In this document: piece after piece, positions 1-5,718 of the stretch | Layout: each line of letters opens with the position of its first letter | How positions within the stretch are numbered: the first letter of the stretch is position 1 | DNA from: Promethearchaeota archaeon | GTDB lineage: Archaea > Asgardarchaeota > Lokiarchaeia > Sigynarchaeales > SOKP01 | DNA: 5,763 bases | Direction of reading: 5' to 3' | NCBI GenBank assembly: GCA_030608765.1 | Contig: JAUWDN010000096.1 | Span: forward strand, 1 to 5,763 | Notes under the pieces: model-generated | What the model saw: the letters and a program-made list of their open reading frames with translations, nothing else | Database searches by the model: none | What the model was told of the DNA's origin: nothing | Position numbers and translations under genes: made by a program

Positions 1-93
1 TTAATACAAATGTAATATGATTCTCCGTTTTAATATAGTTTCGGTATTCGAAAAGATAATTATACTAATTCTGATAGATTGCTTTTCAAATCT

Positions 94-101
94 TTTTTAT
101 A
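94..101 (+). promoter_or_regulatory. TATA-like box of the RCK channel-like gene
   Basis: The box TTTTTATA is centred about 26 bp before the ATG at 124. That is the spacing expected if transcription starts at or next to the start codon, giving a leaderless mRNA. The GGAG at 104-107 lies too far from the ATG (16 nt between them) to be a convincing Shine-Dalgarno site, which also favours leaderless translation. There is no clear purine-rich BRE just upstream, so this is a moderate call. Confidence 0.45.
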
Positions 102-123
102 GTGGAGTGTTTTATCTTATTTT

Positions 124-1284
124 ATGAGTGTCCTAAACATGTTTATTGAGATTGAGTTAAAGCTTAAACAATACAAAGTGCAATTTATTTTTCTGTTTTT
201 ATTTTGGTTTGCGGGTTTTTCTGTTTTTCTCGTTATCGAACCTAATCACAATTTCTGGGAATACGTCCTATTTTCTTTAACTATTAGACGCCCAGAGAAC
301 GCAGGAGATTTTACTAATTTTTACTCACTAGTATGGCCAATTTTGTTAGAAGTAATCGTTTTTGGCTTTATTATGGGTGAAATGTTGGAGAAGTATAATC
401 CCATCGTAACTAGTAGAATCCTTGCTAAGCACAAGCGCAACCATACTGTTATAATTGGATATCATCACTTATCAGAAAGGATTGTTGAATTTTGTATTGC
501 TAATAAGGAATCCTTTTGTATCATAGAAGATAACGAAGAATTAGTCGAAGATTTAATTAATACGGGTTGTCCAGTAGTTGTTGGTGACCCTACTGAAATA
601 ACCAATCTCTCGTTTGGGAGTATAAAGCGAGCAAAAGAAGTTTTTATTGGTATTGATGACGCTAGAATTGCGATAATCTGCACAGAGAAAATTCGCAGAG
701 TCAACAAGGAATGCCCAATTTACGTACGCGCTTTTGAAGATCACGTACAAGAGTATCTCAAACAGCCCCCGTTAAACGCTATTCCTTTTTCTACATCAAA
801 ATGGGCGATGGATGGCATTCAAGAGTGGATCAAAGTTAAAAAAGGTTGCGCTCTCGTGATTGGACGAGATAGTTTGACTCATCGAATTGCTTATGATATT
901 TCTTTACAACCCGATCGGGAAGTGTTCCTTTTTGATGACGAGCACGATGGTATTGAATTTAAAGTAAATGATCAATTACATATTATAAACGAGTTCGCAT
1001 GTTTTTTAAGTGATATACGAGCTCATGTGAAGTTAGAGGAAGTAACTCAAGCATTTATTTGTTGGAAACAAGATTCAGAGTTTGATGAATCGCTTTATCT
1101 AACATCCAAGCTAAATTTGCGTTATCCTCATATAGAGATATTTGTAAGAATTTTTGACGAAGAACTCATAGATTTGGTTGAAAATTATAATGCAAAAACC
1201 TTTTCGACTTCATCCAATGCTTTTAAGATGCTTCAGAAACAAGTATCCTCATATTCCGCAATCGCTCCTAAACTCGATGATTGA
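124..1284 (+). CDS. Two-TM membrane protein with two RCK/TrkA-N-like domains (potassium-channel-like, filter lost)
   Basis: This 386-residue protein starts with a short amphipathic segment, then a membrane helix at about 17-39, a pore-like loop at about 43-63 and a second helix at about 66-88. Two tandem Rossmann-like RCK/TrkA-N units follow, at about 107-235 and 241-372. The first unit keeps typical features: TVIIG (108-112), an acidic IIED at the end of strand 2 (133-136) and GDPTE (154-158). Such proteins normally form tetrameric K+ channels gated by nucleotides or ions bound to the cytoplasmic ring. The expected TVGYG filter is absent: the loop reads SLTIRRPENAGDF. The GxGxxG loop is also altered, to GYHHLS (112-117), and the second unit has GRDSLT (247-252). 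From memory, CASTOR/POLLUX-type channels also combine a non-TVGYG filter with a GW-type loop, so a relationship to them is possible. The gene stands alone between its own promoter and terminator. Family is fairly sure; transported ion unknown. Confidence 0.8.
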   Translation: MSVLNMFIEIELKLKQYKVQFIFLFLFWFAGFSVFLVIEPNHNFWEYVLFSLTIRRPENAGDFTNFYSLVWPILLEVIVFGFIMGEMLEKYNPIVTSRILAKHKRNHTVIIGYHHLSERIVEFCIANKESFCIIEDNEELVEDLINTGCPVVVGDPTEITNLSFGSIKRAKEVFIGIDDARIAIICTEKIRRVNKECPIYVRAFEDHVQEYLKQPPLNAIPFSTSKWAMDGIQEWIKVKKGCALVIGRDSLTHRIAYDISLQPDREVFLFDDEHDGIEFKVNDQLHIINEFACFLSDIRAHVKLEEVTQAFICWKQDSEFDESLYLTSKLNLRYPHIEIFVRIFDEELIDLVENYNAKTFSTSSNAFKMLQKQVSSYSAIAPKLDD

Positions 1285-1298
1285 ACTTCAGAATCCCC

Positions 1299-1322
1299 TT
1301 TTTTTCCACTTTTTTTCTTTTT
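1299..1322 (+). terminator. T-rich archaeal terminator after the channel-like gene
   Basis: Three T runs of seven, seven and five bases follow each other, starting 15 bp after the stop codon, with no hairpin needed. This is the usual form of intrinsic termination by archaeal RNA polymerase. It separates the channel-like gene from the SDR gene downstream. Confidence 0.7.
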
Positions 1323-1441
1323 GAAATACAACTTCGACTTATTAGATATAGGTAAAAAATTGATAAATCTTACAATATTTGGAAGTTTATCTGCTATTAG
1401 GATTTAGGGTTATCGCATTAATCGAGTTGAAAATATAAATT

Positions 1442-2278
1442 ATGAGTATGGAAGGAAAGACTTGTATAATTACGGGCGCAAATTCAGGTATTGGTAAAGT
1501 TACAGCTATTGAATTGGCAAAAATGAACGCTACATTAGTATTACTATGTCGTGATAAAGAACGTGGAGAATCAGCGCAAAAAGAGATAATCGAACTCACG
1601 GGTAACAATAACGTGGATTTAATTTTATGTGATTTGTCATCTCAGAAGGAAATCCGTAATTTCGTGGCAGAATTCAAAAGAAAATATCAAGATCTACATG
1701 TTTTAATAAATAACGCTGGAGTTATGTTATCAAAAAAGACCCAATCTGTAGATGGATTTGAAATAAATTTTGCCGTAAATCACCTTGCACCTTTTTTGCT
1801 GACTAATCTATTACTTGATATGTTGAAGAAATCAGCACCAAGTCGCATCGTTAATGTAGGTTCAGCAGCGCATAGAATGGGAAAGATAGATTTTGAAGAT
1901 TTACAAAGGGAAAACAAGAAAGGACGGCTTATGGGGTTGTACGGAAGTTCAAAATTAGCTATGACTCTAGTATCTTATGAACTAAGTAGAAGATTAGAAG
2001 GTTCTAATGTTACCATAAATGTGCTCCATCCTGGGCTTATTAATACTAATTTAGGTCGAGATCGATCTTCAACCAGTCAAGGATTCGCAAAAAAATTCTT
2101 TAAAACCCCAGAAGTTGGTGCTGAAACTTCGATTTTCTTAGCCTCTTCACCTGAAGTGGAGGGAATTACAGGAAAATATTACGCTAAAAAGAAAGAAAAA
2201 CCTTCTTCTAAAGAATCTTATAACGAAGAGTATGCTAAAAAGTTATGGGAGATAAGCGAGAAAATGACTAATCTCTAG
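1442..2278 (+). CDS. Short-chain dehydrogenase/reductase, retinol-dehydrogenase-like, NADP(H) type
   Basis: This 278-residue cytosolic oxidoreductase of the classical SDR fold interconverts an alcohol or aldehyde/ketone with a nicotinamide cofactor. Visible motifs are the cofactor loop TGANSGIG (11-18), a basic CR (36-37) at the end of strand 2 that favours NADP(H) over NAD(H), CDLSS (63-67), NNAG (90-93) and N113 in the VNHLAPF segment. S141 is the catalytic serine in VGSAAHRMG; Y167 and K171 form the YxxxK pair, followed by HPG (196-198). The serine-to-tyrosine spacing of about 26 residues is longer than the 13 of minimal SDRs and matches the RDH11-14/WW-oxidoreductase-like group. There is no membrane helix, unlike animal retinol dehydrogenases, so the substrate is open. 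ATG codons at 1442 and 1448 are both possible; neither has a Shine-Dalgarno site, and no clear TATA box lies 25 bp upstream. All catalytic residues are present. Confidence 0.92.
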   Translation: MSMEGKTCIITGANSGIGKVTAIELAKMNATLVLLCRDKERGESAQKEIIELTGNNNVDLILCDLSSQKEIRNFVAEFKRKYQDLHVLINNAGVMLSKKTQSVDGFEINFAVNHLAPFLLTNLLLDMLKKSAPSRIVNVGSAAHRMGKIDFEDLQRENKKGRLMGLYGSSKLAMTLVSYELSRRLEGSNVTINVLHPGLINTNLGRDRSSTSQGFAKKFFKTPEVGAETSIFLASSPEVEGITGKYYAKKKEKPSSKESYNEEYAKKLWEISEKMTNL

Positions 2279-2279
2279 T

Positions 2280-2287
2280 TTTATAAA
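2280..2287 (+). promoter_or_regulatory. TATA box of the double-4Fe-4S protein gene
   Basis: TTTATAAA begins two bases after the SDR stop codon. Transcription would start near 2310 and leave a leader of about 20 nt that carries the GAGG site. This argues that the Fe-S gene can be transcribed on its own, despite the 52-bp gap to the SDR. There is no purine-rich BRE, since the flank is the coding end of the SDR. Confidence 0.45.
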
Positions 2288-2316
2288 GATACACGGATTA
2301 TTGAAAATTCATAAAT

Positions 2317-2320
2317 GAGG
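2317..2320 (+). promoter_or_regulatory. Possible Shine-Dalgarno site (GAGG)
   Basis: GAGG lies 10 nt before the ATG at 2331, at the long end of the usual spacing. It is one of only two plausible ribosome-binding sites in the window, and it supports the ATG at 2331. Confidence 0.4.
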
Positions 2321-2330
2321 ATAAGCAACG

Positions 2331-3263
2331 ATGAATGAAAATAATGTAATACAAGATTTCTACGAAAAATTAGATGCTAAGGGTTATAAAGGCAAAATTG
2401 TCTCAGCTAGATATATTCCCGATTTACAAAATTCTGTTAAAAAATTTAACGATCAGAAGCTTTTAGATCCAGATTTTTACGAAGAATACAAAAAATATTT
2501 TGATTTTGAACCTAAAACGGCTTTTGGTGAGGTAAAATCTCTTTTTATGGTAGCAATGCCACAACCACAATACGAAATCGTTTTTAATTGGAAAAATAAA
2601 GAAGTGCCTGTGAAAATACCACCAACTTATTTACATGGTCGGGCGTTAATCAACGAAACCAAGGCATTTTTAACCGACTTATTAAAACCGAGCGGCTATA
2701 GCGTAGAATTTGCTCGTCTACCTCAAAAAACGTTAGCTGTACGTGCCGGATTAGCTGAATACGGTAGAAATAATATTACATACGTACGAGGAATGGGTAG
2801 TTTTCATCGCTTGTTTACGTTTTACTCCGATTTCCCTTACGAACATAATGGTTGGCAAGAATTACGAATGATGGATCTATGCAAAGAGTGTTCTGCTTGC
2901 GTCCGAAAATGTCCTACTGGAGCGATTCCTAATGATAAGTTTCTTTTACGCGCCGAACGGTGTTTAACTTTTCATAACGAACATCCAGTTGATGTACCCT
3001 TTCCGGACTGGATCGATCCTTCGTGGCATAATTGTTTGGTTGGTTGCCTTCATTGCCAAAATGTGTGCCCTGCAAACGAGAATGTTATAAATTGGACCGA
3101 ACCTGGACCATCTTTTAGCGAGGAAGAGACAAAATTGCTCTTGAGCGGAACGGCCGTAGAGGACTTACCTGAGGAAACCAGAAGTAAAATTGAAGAACAT
3201 GGATTAGGCTACTATTTATCTGTTTATCCTCGTAACTTGGGCATATTTCTCAAAAGATATTAA
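2331..3263 (+). CDS. Double 4Fe-4S cluster protein, epoxyqueuosine-reductase (QueG)-like
   Basis: This 310-residue soluble iron-sulfur protein has a QueG-like N-terminal part (about 1-170) and a ferredoxin-like part carrying two clusters. The first Cys motif is CKECSACVRKCP (C184, C187, C190, C194). The second set is C211 followed by C239, C242 and C246 in CLHCQNVCP, with an extra cysteine at 235. In QueG the same arrangement passes electrons to cobalamin, which reduces epoxyqueuosine in tRNA. The segment LAVRAGLAEYGRNN (135-148) matches the QueG AGLGWxGK motif in position but belongs to a divergent subgroup. The QueG 'D-x-x-P-x-x-E-R' stretch that holds the catalytic Asp is replaced by ARLPQKT (128-134). 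IPPTY (96-100) appears typical of this subgroup. Archaea usually make archaeosine rather than queuosine, so true QueG activity is unlikely. Fe-S binding is near certain; cobalamin binding and substrate are unknown. Confidence 0.87.
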   Translation: MNENNVIQDFYEKLDAKGYKGKIVSARYIPDLQNSVKKFNDQKLLDPDFYEEYKKYFDFEPKTAFGEVKSLFMVAMPQPQYEIVFNWKNKEVPVKIPPTYLHGRALINETKAFLTDLLKPSGYSVEFARLPQKTLAVRAGLAEYGRNNITYVRGMGSFHRLFTFYSDFPYEHNGWQELRMMDLCKECSACVRKCPTGAIPNDKFLLRAERCLTFHNEHPVDVPFPDWIDPSWHNCLVGCLHCQNVCPANENVINWTEPGPSFSEEETKLLLSGTAVEDLPEETRSKIEEHGLGYYLSVYPRNLGIFLKRY

Positions 3264-3284
3264 AAGTTAAATAAAGTAAAAAGT

Positions 3285-3295
3285 AAAAAAAAAAA
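3285..3295 (-). terminator. Poly-T terminator of the four-helix membrane gene
   Basis: Eleven A on the plus strand read as eleven T on the minus strand, starting 15 bp past the minus-strand stop codon. Further short T runs continue down to about 3263. No hairpin is evident, as expected for archaeal intrinsic termination. Confidence 0.65.
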
Positions 3296-3300
3296 TTCCA

Positions 3301-3336
3301 TTTTTATAATCTAGTCATCTTTCCTCTTTTTTTTTT
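3301..3336 (+). terminator. Probable terminator of the Fe-S gene, overlapping the end of the convergent gene
   Basis: On the plus strand a run of five T (3301-3305) and a run of ten T (3327-3336) lie 38 and 64 bp after the Fe-S stop codon. The longer run falls inside the opposing gene, antisense to the lysine codons of its EKKKRKDD tail. No better T tract occurs in the 47-bp gap between the genes. Confidence 0.5.
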
Positions 3337-3715
3337 CAACTATAGCGAAACCAAGTATTCCACCAAGTACTATTAATACTAGGTCACCATATAGAGCTGT
3401 GTTAACTAAATAAAAAAATCGTAAACTCCATCCATCATCGTAAACATATATAGGGATAAACGTACCAATGATCCCAGCTATTCCAGCAATCAACAAAATT
3501 ATATATCCTGCTATATTAAGGTCTCTAAAAACTAAAACTGACCCTACAATACAGCATACGCTTAAAGTTATAGTTGCGATCCCTGTGATATAATATATAA
3601 TAATTGGAAAACCTAGAGGAGTGTAAAAAAAACGAGCCATTGAAATCGAATATAGTCCTACTATTAAAAAAAGTGTTGACCCAATTATGCCTACGATTGC
3701 TCCTACTTTTACCAT
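3311..3715 (-). CDS. Small four-helix membrane protein, function unknown
   Basis: From the ATG at 3715 this is a 134-residue protein with four hydrophobic helices, at about 3-25, 37-62, 65-89 and 103-125, and a charged tail EKKKRKDD. By the positive-inside rule the lysine tail should be cytoplasmic, and with four helices the N-terminus would be too. The loop between helices 3 and 4 (YDDGWSLRF) would then be outside, and the loop after helix 2 (FRDLN) inside. There are no conserved catalytic residues, metal ligands or signal peptidase site, so no function can be given. A GTG at 3724 would add MRL, but GTGA there fits better as a Shine-Dalgarno site for the ATG. The gene converges on the Fe-S gene with only 47 bp between stop codons. 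It has its own TATA-like box upstream, so it is probably transcribed alone rather than with the thioesterase. Confidence 0.75.
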   Translation of the reverse strand: MVKVGAIVGIIGSTLFLIVGLYSISMARFFYTPLGFPIIIYYITGIATITLSVCCIVGSVLVFRDLNIAGYIILLIAGIAGIIGTFIPIYVYDDGWSLRFFYLVNTALYGDLVLIVLGGILGFAIVEKKKRKDD

Positions 3716-3720
3716 TAATC

Positions 3721-3724
3721 TCAC
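3721..3724 (-). promoter_or_regulatory. Weak Shine-Dalgarno site (GTGA) that decides the start
   Basis: The minus strand reads GTGA, then five bases, then the ATG at 3715. GTGA pairs with the UCAC part of the archaeal 16S 3' end. The same GTG could be read as a start codon three codons earlier; the spacing favours its use as a ribosome-binding site. Confidence 0.35.
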
Positions 3725-3767
3725 AAAATTCTTTTTTTTTAGGTTGTTTGAATGTATTGGATTAATA

Positions 3768-3779
3768 TCTATAAATATA
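3768..3779 (-). promoter_or_regulatory. TATA-like box of the four-helix membrane gene
   Basis: The minus strand reads TATATTTATAGA. Transcription would start near 3748, giving a leader of about 30 nt before the ATG at 3715. The rest of the 3725-3938 gap shows no ORF of note and no RNA gene that I can recognise. Its minus strand has a G/T-rich stretch (about 3876-3902) with only short T runs, so the end of the thioesterase transcript is unclear. Confidence 0.5.
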
Positions 3780-3938
3780 CATTAACAATTTTGTCTTCAT
3801 TCTATTTAAAGCTTTTTATGACTCATTTCTAATTGGATTTTTTCTTCCGACTCCGATAATTGTAAATCAGGCTTGTCAAAACAACCCAAACACCCAAAAT
3901 CCGATCTTTAGCACGATATATCAGCAATGAAATGCTTA

Positions 3939-4364
3939 TTAATCCCCAATTTCTTCCTTTTTATCTTTAATTTTAAATATCGAATAAGTTCCTATAGCTT
4001 TTGCTACAATTTGACCGTCGGTTAATATTTCAGAGTCCATTGTAACAATTTTTTTGCCTTGATGTATTACTTTTGTATTGCAAGTAAGCACACCAGCCTT
4101 AGTAGCTTTAAAATAATTAATTTTGATTTCAATTGTTGCACAAAGTTCATTTTTACCTAAAGCGCTATACGCTGCTGCCCCCATACCCGTATCTGCCATC
4201 GAATATAACACCCCTCCATGTACTACTTTGTGAGGATTTAACAATTTGTCAACAACCTCTAAAGAGCATTGAGAATATCCTATTTCGACTTTCGTAAATT
4301 TTAAACCAATCAAATCCCCAAACGGATGGAAACCTTTGATATTAAGCGGAAAATTTTTCAACAT
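3939..4364 (-). CDS. PaaI-type hotdog-fold thioesterase
   Basis: From the ATG at 4364 this is a 141-residue protein, the usual length of the PaaI/YigI-like single hotdog family. These enzymes hydrolyse acyl- or phenylacetyl-CoA thioesters in the cytosol, normally as tetramers. Visible signature: N43-P-H, then VVHGG (47-51) at the start of the hot-dog helix, and D58 in SMADTGMGAAAYS, at the position of the catalytic Asp of PaaI. The segment ATIEIKINYFKA (76-87) is the conserved strand after the helix. A GTG at 4421 would add 19 residues, but the added DNA contains a good TATA box 22-25 bp before the ATG, and PaaI proteins normally begin near here, so the ATG is preferred. It is divergent from the helix-turn-helix gene across a 226-bp gap. 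No pathway gene lies next to it to show its substrate; release of CoA from stalled acyl-CoAs is a possibility. Confidence 0.9.
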   Translation of the reverse strand: MLKNFPLNIKGFHPFGDLIGLKFTKVEIGYSQCSLEVVDKLLNPHKVVHGGVLYSMADTGMGAAAYSALGKNELCATIEIKINYFKATKAGVLTCNTKVIHQGKKIVTMDSEILTDGQIVAKAIGTYSIFKIKDKKEEIGD

Positions 4365-4383
4365 ATTAAGGTTTAATAATATA

Positions 4384-4391
4384 ATATATAA
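4384..4391 (-). promoter_or_regulatory. TATA box of the thioesterase gene
   Basis: The minus strand reads TTATATAT, centred about 23 bp before the ATG at 4364, with AGAACATT upstream as a weak BRE. The spacing predicts a leaderless transcript and is the main reason for rejecting the longer GTG start at 4421. Confidence 0.6.
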
Positions 4392-4421
4392 GAATGTTCT
4401 GTTAAAACTGCTTTTTACCAC

Positions 4422-4447
4422 GGTTTAAACCTTCTAAGGTTGTTTAA
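4422..4447. repeat. Overlapping inverted repeats in the divergent intergenic region
   Basis: GGTTTAAACC (4422-4431) is a perfect 10-bp palindrome. It overlaps AACCTT-CT-AAGGTT (4428-4441), a perfect 6-bp inverted repeat, which continues into GTTTAA on the right. The cluster lies 58-83 bp upstream of the thioesterase start and about 145-170 bp upstream of the helix-turn-helix gene. It could be an operator for the regulator encoded next door. It could also be chance in AT-rich DNA, although both dyads contain G/C pairs. Confidence 0.4.
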
Positions 4448-4560
4448 CATAAATTATTGATCGTTGTTCCAGAAAATTTTGGTGCCATAAAAAATTTGGA
4501 AATAATGATTCCCAAGAATAAAATTTAATAATAAAAGTTAATTATTTGTTGATTAGAGAA

Positions 4561-4576
4561 AGGAAATATATTTATA
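4561..4576 (+). promoter_or_regulatory. BRE and TATA box of the helix-turn-helix/methyltransferase-like gene
   Basis: AGGAAA (4561-4566) is a good BRE and is followed directly by TATATTTATA (4567-4576). The element is centred about 20-24 bp before the ATG at 4591, so transcription should begin at or very near that ATG. This makes the in-frame TTG at 4546 an unlikely start, because it lies upstream of the promoter itself. Confidence 0.6.
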
Positions 4577-4590
4577 GAAATTTAACAATT

Positions 4591-5595
4591 ATGCCTGATC
4601 AAAACGAGAATAAAACACCTATGGACAGCTTTTCAATTAAAGATATTGTCAACCTATCTATAGTTGATATGGTAATGCTACAATTATTGTTAAAACACCC
4701 GAAACCAGTAGTTAGACATCTTTTATATAACGAAATTTCGCAATTTTTAAGCAAGGAAAAGCAAAAGGTAGCAGAATCCACAGATTTTAGTGATATTCCC
4801 GCTGGAGCGGAAAAATTTCAAAAATTTCTCCAGACAAGTAAAAAATTTTCTAGCTCAAGCCTTTATTATAGTTTAGACAATTTGGAGAAAAAAGGACTAG
4901 TTAAGTTCAATTACGATAAAAAAAATAAAGTTGAATCCGTAGAATCAACTCAATACACCGAGATTCTTATTAACACAATTCTAAAACATATCATTGAATT
5001 TGGATTAATTGAAGCTGAGCAGAGTAAATTTCTACCAGAGATCATTAAAGAAGTAGTTGAAGAAAAAGTTCTCTCGGATTTGAAGGATAAGAAATTTGGA
5101 ACTATGCTTTATATCTGGTTTAGTAATTTTATTAATGTTAAATGTATAAACATTTTTTCTACATTAACTAAGAATTTATTTATCTTATCTAATAAAGAGG
5201 CTTTTGAAAATATTTCTAAATTGGGCTTGGAGAATGTTCAAAATACTTCTTTGTTTAGCAATACCATCAGAGAATCGGATAATTTTTTTGATGGAGTATT
5301 TGTCCCTTATCACTTCAGAAATACTAATTTTAAAGATGTATCTAAAGAGTCTATTCTGTCAGAAGCGTTTAGAATTGTTAAGGAGAGTGGAGTTGTAATA
5401 ATTCACAGCTATACAAATGTGCCAGACATAGACCATGCGTTTCTTAATATTTTTACTAAATGGGTCAAATATATTTACACAGATATAGAATTCTACTCCG
5501 AAGAAGGTTTTAAGGATGAATTACTTAAAGCAGGTGCCAAAGAAGCTCAAGTTTTTGTATACAAAGGGCATCTATTTGGAATAGGTCGAAAATAG
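4591..5595 (+). CDS. PadR-like winged-helix protein fused to a degenerate methyltransferase-like domain
   Basis: From the ATG at 4591 this is a 334-residue protein. Residues about 24-115 form a winged helix of PadR type: VDMVMLQLLLKHP at the first helix, then the recognition segment SSSLYYSLDNLEKKGLVKF (88-106) and a Lys-rich wing. A longer-than-usual insert (about 52-85) sits before the recognition helix. Residues 124-165 are helical and may dimerise. Residues about 165-334 look like the later part of a class I SAM methyltransferase: FFDGVFV (232-238), a helix SILSEAFRIVKESGVVIIHS (254-273) matching the usual 'EA.RVLKpGG.lvi', and a final EEGFKDELLKAGAKEAQVFV. The Gly-rich SAM loop is missing: the putative first strand CINIF (185-189) is only about six residues from the putative second (FILS, 197-200). 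A DNA-binding regulator with a dead or repurposed enzyme domain is the likely reading. It is divergent from the thioesterase; its target is unknown. Confidence 0.72.
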   Translation: MPDQNENKTPMDSFSIKDIVNLSIVDMVMLQLLLKHPKPVVRHLLYNEISQFLSKEKQKVAESTDFSDIPAGAEKFQKFLQTSKKFSSSSLYYSLDNLEKKGLVKFNYDKKNKVESVESTQYTEILINTILKHIIEFGLIEAEQSKFLPEIIKEVVEEKVLSDLKDKKFGTMLYIWFSNFINVKCINIFSTLTKNLFILSNKEAFENISKLGLENVQNTSLFSNTIRESDNFFDGVFVPYHFRNTNFKDVSKESILSEAFRIVKESGVVIIHSYTNVPDIDHAFLNIFTKWVKYIYTDIEFYSEEGFKDELLKAGAKEAQVFVYKGHLFGIGRK

Positions 5596-5611
5596 GTTTT
5601 GAACAAAATTC

Positions 5612-5618
5612 TTTTTTT
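5612..5618 (+). terminator. T-run terminator after the helix-turn-helix gene
   Basis: Seven T in a row begin 17 bp after the stop codon, without a hairpin, which is enough for archaeal intrinsic termination. The remaining bases up to 5700 show no ORF or RNA gene that I can recognise. Confidence 0.55.
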
Positions 5619-5703
5619 AGATAATCGAAATTTTGAAGAAAAAGCATAAATCAGGCAGTCTTTTCTTAATTCCCAATTTTAGAAATCAAAATTCTACTTT
5701 TGT

Positions 5704-5718
5704 GAAAACTTTTATATA
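5704..5718 (+). promoter_or_regulatory. BRE/TATA promoter reading out of the window
   Basis: GAAAAC (about 5705-5709) followed by TTTATATA (5711-5718) is the best-looking archaeal promoter in the window. Transcription would start near 5740, in an A/T-only stretch (5731-5763), for a gene that lies beyond the right edge. Confidence 0.6.

Noticed and set aside
39..53. Short inverted repeat TTTCG-GTATT-CGAAA upstream of the first gene
   Set aside because: The arms are only 5 bp and the site is about 45 bp upstream of the TATA box; chance is a sufficient explanation without comparison data.
465..750. Two minus-strand ORFs of 80 and 65 codons inside the channel-like gene
   Set aside because: They are antisense to a well-supported gene with RCK motifs, have no promoter or ribosome-binding site that I can see, and show no recognisable protein features.
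1285..1441. Search for tRNA, small RNA or riboswitch in this and the other gaps (1-123, 3725-3938, 4365-4590, 5596-5763)
   Set aside because: No TTCGA-type T-loop, cloverleaf arms or known riboswitch cores were found; the gaps are A/T-rich with promoters and terminators only.
3870..3904. G/T-rich stretch on the minus strand with GGGTGTTTGGGTTG, considered as a quadruplex or structured terminator of the thioesterase gene
   Set aside because: There are only two GGG runs and T runs of at most four, so neither a quadruplex nor a standard archaeal terminator is supported.
5204..5398. Plus-strand ORF of 64 codons within the methyltransferase-like part, considered as a sign of a frameshift that might explain the missing SAM loop
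   Set aside because: The main frame runs without a break and keeps methyltransferase-like segments before and after; the alternative frame shows no GxGxG motif or continuity with the family.
124..5595. Possibility that the six genes form one defence or metabolic system
   Set aside because: Orientation changes twice, most genes appear to have their own promoter and terminator, and the families do not share a known pathway.
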